This document shows positions 46,286-64,000 of a DNA stretch of 64,000 nt, one piece after another. Positions within the stretch are counted from its first letter, which is position 1, and the number at the start of each line of letters is the position of its first letter. The stretch comes from Kineococcus sp. NBC_00420 (GTDB lineage: Bacteria > Actinomycetota > Actinomycetes > Actinomycetales > Kineococcaceae). Where the stretch lies: NCBI RefSeq assembly GCF_036021035.1, contig NZ_CP107930.1, positions 4,860,006 through 4,924,005 of the forward strand, in the 5' to 3' direction. A program made the translations under genes and the position numbers. Under the pieces are notes generated by a model. The model was not told the origin of the DNA and did not search any database. It worked only from the letters and a program-made list of their open reading frames with translations.

Positions 46286-48849
46286 TGCGGATCCCGCTGA
46301 GCTGGCTCGCCGAGCACGTCGACCTCGAACCGGGCGCCACGGGGGTGGACGTCGCGGCGTCCCTCGTCCGGGTCGGGTTGGAGGAGGAGGGGCTGCACAC
46401 CGCCGGCGTCACCGGTCCCCTCGTCGTCGGCCGGGTCCTGGACCTCGTCGGGGAGCCGCAGAAGAACGGCAAGACGATCAACTGGTGCCACCTCGACGTG
46501 GGCCCCGAGCACAACGGACCCGAGGGCCACCGCGGGATCGTCTGCGGTGCGCACAACTTCGTCGAGGGTGACCTCGTGGTCGCCGCGCTGCCGGGGGCCG
46601 TCCTGCCCGGCGACTTCGCCATCGCTGCGCGCAAGACCTACGGCCACGTCTCCGACGGGATGATCTGCTCCTCGAAGGAACTCGGCCTCGGGACCGACCA
46701 CGACGGCATCATCGTGCTCATCGACCTCCTGCCCGGGGTCGAGATGACGCCCGGCCAGGACGCACTCGCCCTGCTCGGCCTCGGTGAGGAGACCGTCGAG
46801 GTCAACGTCACCCCCGACCGCGGGTACTGCTTCAGCATCCGCGGCATCGCCCGGGAGTACGCCCACGGCACCCGCCGACCGGTCGGGAAGGTCCTGCGCG
46901 ACCCCGTCGACGTGCAGGTCCCGGCCCCCACCGCCGACGGGTACCCCGTCCGCCTGGCCGACGACGCCCCGCTGCGGGGTGCGCAGGGCTGCGACCGGTT
47001 CGTCGCCCGCACCGTCCGGGGGGTCGATCCGAGCGCCCCGTCGCCGCGGTTCGTGAGCGACCGGCTGCGCCAGGCCGGGATGCGCCCCGTCTCCCTGGCC
47101 GTCGACGTCACGAACTACGTGATGCTCGCGACCGGTCAGCCTCTGCACGCCTACGACCTCGACGCCCTGCAGGGTCAGATCGTCGTCCGCCGGGCCCGTG
47201 CGGGCGAGAAGCTCACCACCCTCGACGACGTCGAGCGCACCCTCGACCCCGAGGACCTGCTCATCACCGACGAGGTGGTCGGGGACCCCTCGACGTCACG
47301 CGTTCTCAGCATCGCCGGCGTCATGGGCGGGGCCTCCACCGAGGTGTCCGGCAAGACCGTGAACGTGCTCCTCGAGGCGGCCCACTTCGCGGCGGTCAGC
47401 ATCGCGCGCAGCGCCCGTCGCCACCGGGTGCCCTCCGAGGCCGCCAAGCGCAACGAGCGGGGGACCGACCCGACGATCTGCGCCCAGGCCGCCGAGCTCG
47501 CCGTCCGCCTCCTCGTCGAGCACGGCGGCGGCACGGCGGACGTCACGGTCACCGACGTTGGTGAACCGGCTGCGCCGCAACCGATCACGATGGACGCCGG
47601 GTTCCCCGAGCGCATCGTCGGGGTCCACTACACCCCCGACGAGGTCGTGGGTCACCTCACCGAGATCGGCTGCGACGTGACCGTCGACGGCTCCACGCTG
47701 ACGGTGCTGGCGCCGCCGTGGCGTCCCGACCTCGTCGGCCGGGTCCACCTCGTCGAGGAGGTCGCCCGCCTCGGCGGGTACGACGCCATCCCCTCGGTCC
47801 TGCCCGCGGCTCCCGCCGGAACGGGACTGACGTCGACCCAGCGGGCCCGGCGGTCCCTGGCCCGGGCGCTCGCGGACGACGGTTTCGTCGAGGTGCTGAC
47901 GTACCCGTTCGTCGCGCCGGCCGTCCACGACGCCCAGCACCTCCCGGCCGACGACCCGCGCCGCGTCGCGCTCCGGCTGGCGAACCCGCTCTCCGAGCAG
48001 CAGCCGCTGATGCGGACCAGCCTCCTCGACTCGCTGCCGGAGACCGTGCGCCGCAACGTGTCCCGCGGGCTGCGTGACCTGGCGCTGTTCGAGGTCGGAT
48101 CCGTCACCCACCCGCTGCCGGGCGCCGGTCGGGCCGAGGTCCTCGGGGTCGAGCGACGTCCCACCGACGAGGAACTGGCCCGCGTCCAGCGGGCCGTCCC
48201 GCCGCAGCCGCTCCACGTGGCCGGGATCCTCACCGGGGCGCGTCGTCGTCCCGGCGCGGTGGGCGACGGCTTCGCCCGCACCGCGGAACCGGCCGGGTGG
48301 GCCGACGCGGTCGACGCGGCACGCACCGTTGCGGCCTCCATCGGGGTCGTCGTGAGCGTCGAGGCGGCCGAGCACGCCCCCTGGCACCCGGGTCGTTGCG
48401 CGCGGATCGTCACGGCGCAGGGTCACACCGTCGGCCACGCGGGGGAGTTGCACCCGAAGGTCGTCGCCGCGCTGGAACTGCCGGCCCGGGCGGCCGCGTT
48501 CGAACTGGACCTCGACGTGCTGCTCGACCAGGTCGGCGCGAGCCTGCAGGTCGAGTCCCTGTCCGGCTACCCGGCCGCCACGCAGGACGTCGCCCTCGTC
48601 GTGGAGTCCGCGGTGCCCGCCGGGGCCGTGCAGGCGGCGTTGCGCGCCGGCGCGGGCCCGTTGCTCGAGGACGTCCACCTCTTCGACGTCTACACGGGTG
48701 CCCAGGTCGGTGAAGGTCGCAAGTCCCTCGCCTTCGCCCTGCGGTTCCGCGCCCCGGACCGGACGCTGACCGCCGAGGAGGCCAGCGCCGCGCGGGACAC
48801 CGCCGTCGCGGAGGCCGCCGCCCGCACGGGGGCGACGCAGCGTGTCTGA
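46285..48849 (+). CDS. pheT: Phenylalanyl-tRNA synthetase beta subunit
   Basis: PheT carries tRNA-binding and editing domains. The 854-aa protein begins MRIPLSWLAEHVDLEPG, has the OB-fold EMAP-like domain (about 40-160), B3/B4 editing region (about 215-400, with RPVSLAVDVTNYVMLATGQP), a catalytic-like core (LARALADDGFVEVLTYPF) and the C-terminal anticodon-binding domain (QVESLSGYPAATQDVALVVE). ATG overlaps the pheS stop. The last 8 nt overlap the SDR gene. Confidence 0.95.
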
Positions 48850-49651
48850 CGTCCAGCCCGTCCGGGCCCTCGTGACCGGTGCTACCCAGGGCATCGGCCG
48901 CGAGATCGCCCTGGGCTTGGCCGCGGCCGGGTTCGTCGTGGGGGTGACCGGGCGCACCGCCCGGTCGCTCGACGAACTGGTCGAGGAGATCACCGCCGCC
49001 GGGGGCTGGGCCGTCGCGACGGCCTTCGACGTGAGCGACGCCGCGGCGGTCGCGCACGGCGTCCGCGCCCTCGAGCACGAACTCGGCGGGTTCGACCTGC
49101 TCGTGCAGTCCCACGGCCGCATCGAGCAGGACGAGGTCCCGCCCTGGGAGGCCGACCTCGCCCAGGTCCGCGCGGTCCTGGAGACCAACGTCCTCGGCGC
49201 CTTCCACGTCGTGCGGGCCGTCGTCCCGGGGATGGTCGCGCGGCGCAGCGGTCGCGTCGTGGACCTGAACTCCGGCTCCGCCTCCAAGGACGGCGGGACC
49301 CACGCCGCCTACGGGGCCAGCAAGGCCGCCCTGTTCCGGCTCGGCGGAGCGCTCGCCGCGGCGGGTGCGGAGCACGGGCTGCGGGCGTTCGAGCTCTCGC
49401 CCGGGGTGGTGCGCACCGCGATGTCGACGAGCATGGCCCAGCACGCCGAACGGACGGAGTGGACCGACCCCGCCGACGTCGTCGCCATGGTCCTGGCGAT
49501 CGCCCGGGGCGAGCTCGACGCGTGGACGGGGCGCTTCCTGCGCGTCGGTGTCGACACCCCGGGGTCGCTGCTGGCGGCTCAGGCGACCCGCACCCCGAAC
49601 GCGCGCCGGCTGACCGTCGCGCCCTACGGCCCGGACGATCCCCTCGCCTGA
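48842..49651 (+). CDS. Short-chain dehydrogenase/reductase
   Basis: A 269-aa classical SDR: the nucleotide-binding motif TGATQGIG (about 13-20), catalytic Ser in VVDLNSGSASKDGG and the YGASK motif (Tyr and Lys). The substrate is unknown. GTG at 48842 overlaps the end of pheT by 8 nt, so it may be co-translated with pheST, although no functional link is evident. The region after it contains the arginine-operon promoter. Confidence 0.88.
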   Translation: MSDVQPVRALVTGATQGIGREIALGLAAAGFVVGVTGRTARSLDELVEEITAAGGWAVATAFDVSDAAAVAHGVRALEHELGGFDLLVQSHGRIEQDEVPPWEADLAQVRAVLETNVLGAFHVVRAVVPGMVARRSGRVVDLNSGSASKDGGTHAAYGASKAALFRLGGALAAAGAEHGLRAFELSPGVVRTAMSTSMAQHAERTEWTDPADVVAMVLAIARGELDAWTGRFLRVGVDTPGSLLAAQATRTPNARRLTVAPYGPDDPLA

Positions 49652-51917
<2,266 letters not shown>

Positions 51918-51921
<4 letters not shown>

Positions 51922-52825
51922 GCGAGCCCGTCGACCTCGACGACCTCACCGCCTCCGACAAGGCGAGCGTCCTCGTCGAAGCCCTGCCGTGGCTGCAGAA
52001 GTGGCACGGCGCCCTCGTCGTCCTGAAGTACGGCGGCAACGCCATGGTGGACGACGACCTCAAACGCGCCTTCGCCGAGGACGTGGTGTTCCTGCGCACG
52101 GCCGGGTTGCGTCCCGTGGTCGTGCACGGCGGTGGCCCGCAGATCTCGACCATGCTCGACCGGTTGCAGATCCACAGCGAGTTCCGCGGCGGCCTGCGGG
52201 TCACCACGCCCGAGGCGATGGACGTCGTGCGGATGGTCCTCACGGGTCAGGTGGGACGGGAACTCGTCGGTCTGCTGAACTCCCACGGTCCGCTGGCCGT
52301 CGGGTTGTCCGGGGAGGACGCGGGGTTGCTGCGGGCGAAGCGGCGGCACGCGATCGTCGACGGTCAACCCGTCGACGTCGGACTGGTCGGCGACGTCGTC
52401 GGGGTCGACCCGCGTGCGGTCGTCGACCTGCTCGACGCCGGTCGCATCCCGGTCATCTCGACGATCGCCCCCGAGGTCGACGACGAGGGGAACCTGCTGC
52501 ACGGGCAGGTCCTCAACGTGAACGCCGACACCGCGGCCTCGGCCATCGCCGTCGCGCTGGGCGCGCAGAAGTTCGTGGTCATGACCGACGTGGCCGGGTT
52601 GTACCGGGACTGGCCCGACCGGAACTCGCTCGTCCGCGAGATCGCGGCGGCGGAACTCGCGGAACTGCTGCCGTCCCTGGAGTTGGGGATGGTCCCGAAG
52701 ATGGAGGCCTGTCTGCGCGCGGTGCGCGGCGGGGTCCCCCGTGCCACGGTCATCGACGGCCGGACGGCGCACTCGGTCCTGCTGGAGGTCTTCACGACCT
52801 CCGGCAACGGCACGATGGTCGTGCC

Positions 52826-52829
<4 letters not shown>
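51918..52829 (+). CDS. argB: Acetylglutamate kinase ArgB
   Basis: ArgB phosphorylates N-acetylglutamate and is often the arginine-inhibited step. The 303-aa amino-acid-kinase protein contains VLKYGGNAM (phosphate-binding lysine), [11 protein letters not shown] and [13 protein letters not shown], with EMKM-type C-terminal [13 protein letters not shown]. An N-terminal helix (about 1-30, [16 protein letters not shown]) of the kind linked to arginine sensitivity is present. Four-base overlaps at both ends. Confidence 0.95.
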
Positions 52830-57639
<4,810 letters not shown>

Positions 57640-57653
57640 GGAGCCGACGAGTC

Positions 57654-58922
57654 GTGAGCGACGTCTGGGACGAACTGCAGTGGCGGGGCCTGGTGGCGCA
57701 GTCCACCGACGAGGCCGCGCTGCAGGAAGCGCTGCGGACGGGACCGCTCACCTACTACGTGGGCTTCGACCCGACGGCGGCGAGCCTGCACGTCGGCCAC
57801 CTCGTGCAGGTTCTGACGGCGAGGCGTCTGCAGCAGGCGGGGCACCACCCGCTGATCCTCGTGGGCGGGGCCACCGGTCTGGTCGGGGATCCGCGTCCTT
57901 CGGCCGAGCGCACGATGAACGACCCGTCGGTGGTCGCCGGGTGGGTGACGGGCCTCCAGGGCCAGATCGCGCCCTTCCTCGACTTCGACGGCCCCGCGGC
58001 CGCGACGATGGTGAACAACCTCGACTGGACCGGACCCATGTCGGCCATCGAGTTCCTCCGCGACGTGGGCAAGCACTTCAGCGTCAACCGCATGCTCGAT
58101 CGTGAGGCGGTGAGCAAGCGGCTCGCGACGACGGGGATCAGCTTCACCGAGTTCAGCTACGTCCTGCTGCAGAGCAACGACTTCCTCCAGCTGCACCGTC
58201 GCCACGGCTGCGCGCTGCAGCTCGGTGGTTCGGACCAGTGGGGCAACATCACCGCCGGCTGCGAGCTGGTGCGTCGGGTGGACCAGCAGACGGTGCACGC
58301 CCTGGCGACCCCGCTGCTCACCAAGGCGGACGGGACGAAGTTCGGCAAGACGGAGTCCGGCGCGGTCTGGCTCGACCCCGACCTGACGTCGCCGTACGCC
58401 TTCTACCAGTTCTGGCTCAACGCCGAGGACGCCAAGGTCGTGGACTACCTGAAGGCGTTCAGCTTCCGCTCCCGCGAGGAGATCGAGGAGCTGGGTCGAC
58501 AGGTCGTCGAGAACCCCCGGGCCAGGGCGGCGCAGCGTGCGCTGGCCCACGAGGTCACGGCACTCGTCCACGGTGAGGCGGCCGCCGTCGCCGTCGAGGA
58601 CGCCTCGGCAGCGTTGTTCGGCGGCTCCGAGCTGGACGGGATCGACGAACGCATCCTGCGGGGTGCCCTCGAGGAGCTGCCGACGGCGACGCCGGCCGAC
58701 CGGGACGTGCGCCTGGCGCAGCTCTTCGCCGACACCGGCCTCGCACCCAGCCTCGGCGGTGCCCGCCGGACCATCGGGGAGGGTGGCGCCTACGTGAACA
58801 ACACCAAGGTGACCGACCCCGAGGCGACGCTGGCGGACGTGGAGCTCCTCCACGGCCGCTACGCGGTGCTGCGGCGGGGGAAGAAGACCCTCGCTGCGGT
58901 GGCACTTCTGTTGCCGCAGTAG
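57654..58922 (+). CDS. tyrS: Tyrosyl-tRNA synthetase
   Basis: A class I synthetase of 422 aa. The ATP-binding HIGH-like motif is HVGH (46-49), the tyrosine pocket includes YYVGFDPTAASLH and GGSDQWGNITAG, and the KMSKS-equivalent is KFGKT (229-233). A C-terminal S4 RNA-binding domain (about 355-420, with GGARRTIGEGGAYVNNTKV) is complete. The GTG start has GAGGAG about 10 nt upstream. A strong hairpin terminator follows, and the rRNA operon is next. Confidence 0.96.
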   Translation: MSDVWDELQWRGLVAQSTDEAALQEALRTGPLTYYVGFDPTAASLHVGHLVQVLTARRLQQAGHHPLILVGGATGLVGDPRPSAERTMNDPSVVAGWVTGLQGQIAPFLDFDGPAAATMVNNLDWTGPMSAIEFLRDVGKHFSVNRMLDREAVSKRLATTGISFTEFSYVLLQSNDFLQLHRRHGCALQLGGSDQWGNITAGCELVRRVDQQTVHALATPLLTKADGTKFGKTESGAVWLDPDLTSPYAFYQFWLNAEDAKVVDYLKAFSFRSREEIEELGRQVVENPRARAAQRALAHEVTALVHGEAAAVAVEDASAALFGGSELDGIDERILRGALEELPTATPADRDVRLAQLFADTGLAPSLGGARRTIGEGGAYVNNTKVTDPEATLADVELLHGRYAVLRRGKKTLAAVALLLPQ

Positions 58923-58928
58923 GTGAGT

Positions 58929-58970
58929 GGCTGTCGGGGCGATGCGGATTTGCCCTTCGCCCCGACAGCC
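58929..58970 (+). terminator. tyrS terminator (14-bp perfect stem)
   Basis: GGCTGTCGGGGCGA (58929-58942) and TCGCCCCGACAGCC (58957-58970) form a perfect 14-bp stem with a 14-nt loop, beginning 6 nt after the tyrS stop. There is no T-run directly after it. A second smaller hairpin (CGCCCC GAC GGGGCG, 58989-59003) follows and its arm is also complementary to the first. Confidence 0.75.
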
Positions 58971-58979
58971 GCGTACTGT
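58950..58979 (+). promoter_or_regulatory. Candidate rRNA operon promoter overlapping the tyrS terminator
   Basis: TTGCCC (58950-58955, in the terminator loop) and TACTGT (58974-58979, just beyond the stem) are separated by 18 nt. This would start transcription near 58986 and leave a leader of about 420 nt before 16S. It is the best -35/-10 pair I see upstream of the antitermination sequence, but rRNA promoters usually match consensus more closely. Confidence 0.35.
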
Positions 58980-59171
58980 TTCTCATGTCGCCCCGACGGG
59001 GCGGAAAACCGGAGCTTCTGAGCTTGGGTGGTCCGCGTCTGGTGGGTGGCGCCGGAAGCCTTGATGGTGACTGGGTTGCTGTTTGGCCTGGTTGGTGGTT
59101 AAGGTGGGAAAGTTGCCCCTCTTCGGGTGGCCCTCTGTGTGGGGGTTGTTGCGGGTGGGTGCGTCCGGTTC

Positions 59172-59188
59172 TTGAGAACTCAACAGTG
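59172..59188 (+). promoter_or_regulatory. rRNA leader antitermination/processing element, copy 1
   Basis: TTGAGAACTCAACAGTG is the conserved sequence found in actinobacterial rRNA leaders and spacers near boxA-type antitermination signals. A copy with two differences is in the 16S-23S spacer at 61354-61370. Confidence 0.65.
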
Positions 59189-59208
59189 TGCCAAAAATGT
59201 TGATGCCA
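59188..59208 (+). other. 5' strand of the 16S rRNA processing stem
   Basis: GTGCC (59188-59192) and TGTTGATG (59198 onward) are complementary to GGCAC (61069-61073) and CATCAACA (61060-61067) in the spacer, with AAAAA and C as an internal loop. This matches the long stem that brackets pre-16S RNA and is cut by RNase III. GTTGATGC can also pair with GCATCAAC at 60939-60946. Confidence 0.5.
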
Positions 59209-59408
59209 TATATGTATCAACCCCCAATTCGGCTGTCACTGCGCTGCGTTTTCTGCGTGGGTGGGTGATGGTTTGGGGTTCCTTTGGGATTGATCTCCGC
59301 CTCTTTCACGCCAGTGGGGGGTGGGGTTTTCGAGTCCAAGGGTCAACTATGAAGTGCTAAAGATCTTGGCTGTGCTACTGCTCTTCGGGGTGGTGGTGTG
59401 GTCGTAGG

Positions 59409-61592
<2,184 letters not shown>

Positions 61593-62732
61593 GGTCAAGT
61601 GTGTAAGGGCGCATGGTGGATGCCTTGGCATCAGGAGCCGATGAAGGACGTGGGAGCCTGCGATAAGCCTCGGGGAGTTGGCAACCGAATGTTGATCCGA
61701 GGGTGTCCGAATGGGGAAACCCGGCCGTCGTCATGGGCGGTCACCCGCACCTGAATGTATAGGGTGTGTGGAGGGAACGTGGGGAAGTGAAACATCTCAG
61801 TACCCACAGGAAGAGAAAACAAATAGTGATTCCGTGAGTAGTGGCGAGCGAAAGCGGATGAGGCTAAACCAGTTCCGTGTGATACCTGGTAGGGGTTGCG
61901 GGGTTGGGGTTGTGGGAGTGTTCTGGACTGGGCTACCACCTGGTCGGGGAGTGAGAAAGTCGTGGTGTAGCCGAAGGGCCTGGGATGGTCCGGCGTAGTG
62001 GGTGAGACCCCCGTAGGCGAAACATTGCGGCCTCCTTGGGAGCATGTCCCGAGTAGCACGGGGCTCGTGGAATCTCGTGTGAATCTGCCAGGACCACCTG
62101 GTAAGCCTAAATACTTCCTGATGACCGATAGCGGACAAGTACCGTGAGGGAATGGTGAAAAGCACCCCGGGAGGGGAGTGAAATAGTACCTGAAACCGTG
62201 TGCCTACAATCCGTCGGAGCAGGCTTGTACCTGTGACGGCGTGCCTTTTGAAGAATGAGCCTGCGAGTTAGTGGTGCGTGGCGAGGTTAACCCGTGTGGG
62301 GTAGCCGTAGCGAAAGCGAGTCCGAATAGGGCGTCCTATAGTCGCGTGCTCTAGACCCGAAGCGGAGTGATCTACCCATGGCCAGGTTGAAGCGCGGGTA
62401 AGACCGCGTGGAGGACCGAACCCACCAGGGTTGAAAACCTGGGGGATGAGCTGTGGGTAGGGGTGAAAGGCCAATCAAACTCCGTGATAGCTGGTTCTCC
62501 CCGAAATGCATTTAGGTGCAGCGTCACGTGTTTCTTGCCGGAGGTAGAGCTACTGGATGGCTAATGGGCCCCACCGGGTTACTGACGTCAGCCAAACTCC
62601 GAATGCCGGTAAGTGAGAGCGTGGCAGTGAGACTGCGGGGGATAAGCTTCGTAGTCGAGAGGGAAACAGCCCAGATCATCAGCTAAGGCCCCTAAGCGTG
62701 TGCTAAGTGGGAAAGGATGTGGAGTTGCGCAG

Positions 62733-62794
<62 letters not shown>

Positions 62795-62849
62795 AAGTGA
62801 TTCCGCGCCGACAATGTAGCGGGGCTCAAGTACACCGCCGAAGCTGTGG

Positions 62850-62943
62850 CATTCACATATTAATCTCTCTTCAGCAGTGATCTTTGTCTGTGGCCTTCGG
62901 GTTGTGGGTGGGGGTTGGGTGTTGGTGGGCAGGTGTGTGGATG
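62850..62943 (+). other. Helix-45 expansion (IVS-like) in 23S rRNA
   Basis: Between AAGCTGTGG and GGTAGGGGAGCG, where E. coli has about 25 nt, this gene has about 94 nt. The ends pair: CATTCACA (62850-62857) with TGTGGATG (62936-62943), 8 bp including one G-U. The insert is A/T-richer on its 5' side and G/T-rich on its 3' side. Confidence 0.75.
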
Positions 62944-63159
62944 GGTAGGGGAGCGTCGTGTGTGGGGTGAAGCAGCCTGGTGATGGGTTGTGGACTGCAC
63001 GCGAGTGAGAATGCAGGCATGAGTAGCGAATGACGGGTGAGAAACCCGTCCGCCGATTGACCAAGGGTTCCAGGGCTAGGTTCATCCGCCCTGGGTAAGT
63101 CGGGACCTAAGGCGAGGCCGACAGGCGTAGTCGATGGACAACGGGTTGATATTCCCGTA

Positions 63160-63270
63160 CCGGCGTAGAACCGTCCATGGTGAGGCCGGGGATGCTAAGC
63201 ACCCTAAGCCGCCGGCGCCTTCGGGTGGTGGTTGGTGGAGCGTGTGATCCGATCCGGTAGTAGTCAAGCG
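63160..63270 (+). other. Actinobacterial helix-54 insertion in 23S rRNA
   Basis: Between GATATTCCCGTACC and GGGGTGACGCAGGAGGG this gene has about 100 nt more than E. coli. An insertion of this size here is an established marker of high-GC Gram-positive bacteria and supports the taxonomic placement. Confidence 0.8.
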
Positions 63271-63791
63271 TATTAACAGGGGTGACGCAGGAGGGTAGCT
63301 TCCGCGTGGCGATGGTTGTCCACGTCCAAGGGTGTAGGGCGAGGTGTTGGTAAATCCGCACTTCTGACTTCAATGTCGTGTCTGAGACCTGATGGTGACC
63401 CTTTCGGGGGGAAGTAGGGTGATCCCATGCTGCCTAGAAAAGCCTCGGCGCGAGGTTCGAGCCGCCCGTACCCTAAACCGACTCAGGTGGTCAGGTAGAG
63501 AATACCGAGGCGTTCGAGTGAATCGTGGTTAAGGAACTCGGCAAAATGCCCCCGTAACTTCGGGAGAAGGGGGGCCTGAGACGTGAAGCTCCTTGCGGGC
63601 TAGCGTTTGAGGGCCGCAGAGACCAGGGGGAAGCGACTGTTTACTAAAAACACAGGTCCGTGCGAAGTCGCAAGACGATGTATACGGACTGACGCCTGCC
63701 CGGTGCTGGAACGTTAAGGGGACCGGTTACCCACGCAAGTGGGGACGCTGAGAACTTAAGCGCCAGTAAACGGCGGTGGTAACTATAACCA

Positions 63792-63847
<56 letters not shown>

Positions 63848-64000
63848 CGACTTCCCCGCTGTCTCAACCGCGAACTCGGCGAAATTGCACTACGAGTAAA
63901 GATGCTCGTTACGCGCAGCAGGACGGAAAGACCCCGGGACCTTCACTATAGTTTGGTATTGGTGTTCGGGACGGCTTGTGTAGGATAGGTGGGAGACTGT

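Larger units (their letters stand above)
58986..59408 (+). other. rRNA operon leader
   Basis: This sequence between the candidate promoter and 16S has much lower GC and is T/G-rich, with no coding sequence. It contains the conserved actinobacterial rRNA-leader sequence (59172-59188) and one strand of the 16S processing stem (59188-59208). Nothing else is recognised. Confidence 0.7.

Overview
The window reads as one chromosomal stretch of a very GC-rich actinobacterium. The evidence is the dcw cluster without ftsA but followed by sepF, yggT and divIVA; a meso-diaminopimelate-type MurE (DNPR motif); near-universal G/C third codon positions with many GTG starts; and a 23S rRNA that carries the roughly 100-nt helix-54 insertion typical of Actinobacteria. 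From memory the 16S rRNA looks like Kineosporiaceae (Kineococcus-like); that is an inference, not a database result.

Layout. 1-370: C-rich sequence with no supported gene. 370-20150: cell wall and division cluster mraZ-(small ORF)-rsmH-ftsL-ftsI-murE-murF-mraY-murD-ftsW-murG-murC-ftsQ-ftsZ-pgeF-yggS-sepF-yggT-divIVA, with mostly 1-4 nt overlaps. 20300-26550: a DksA/TraR-type zinc-finger gene, lspA, an rluD-type pseudouridine synthase, dnaE and a small membrane protein. 26620-27810 (minus strand): a YbaK deacylase and a Lon-N-domain protein. 27850-38740: histidine genes hisD, hisC, hisB, hisH and hisA(priA), interrupted between hisD and hisC by a 4.5-kb module (frameshifted poxB, a divergent tetR, and two overlapping Gfo/Idh/MocA oxidoreductase genes). 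38790-41060: DoxX-like, MFS and DUF1844-like genes. 41060-49650: infC-rpmI-rplT, a SpoU-type RNA methyltransferase, an orphan histidine kinase, pheS-pheT and an SDR. 49680-57010: arginine operon argCJBDFRH behind an ARG-box promoter. 57000-58920: a 3-methyladenine glycosylase and tyrS. 58930-64000: an rRNA operon with complete 16S, a tRNA-less spacer, and a 23S gene cut by the window edge.

How the genes work together. The first 20 kb encode lipid II synthesis (MurC-F, MraY, MurG), the septal synthase pair FtsW/FtsI, the divisome proteins FtsL, FtsQ, FtsZ and SepF, and the polar growth organiser DivIVA. MraZ probably controls its own cluster through three GTGGAG boxes with 10-bp period that overlap the promoter. 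The his and arg blocks are compact biosynthetic operons; ArgR is encoded inside the operon it probably represses. The translation block (IF3, L35, L20, PheST, TyrS, rRNA) follows common actinobacterial order.

Most of the window is conserved housekeeping sequence and I found no new multi-gene defence or mobile system. The observations most worth following are an 80-100-nt IVS-like expansion in helix 45 of the 23S rRNA, a one-base frameshift in a C run of poxB, an ATC start codon for infC with a double-hairpin leader, a leaderless argC promoter whose -10 hexamer lies inside an ARG box, a 64-aa ORF coupled at both ends between mraZ and rsmH, and a LacI-type operator in front of the Gfo/Idh pair.
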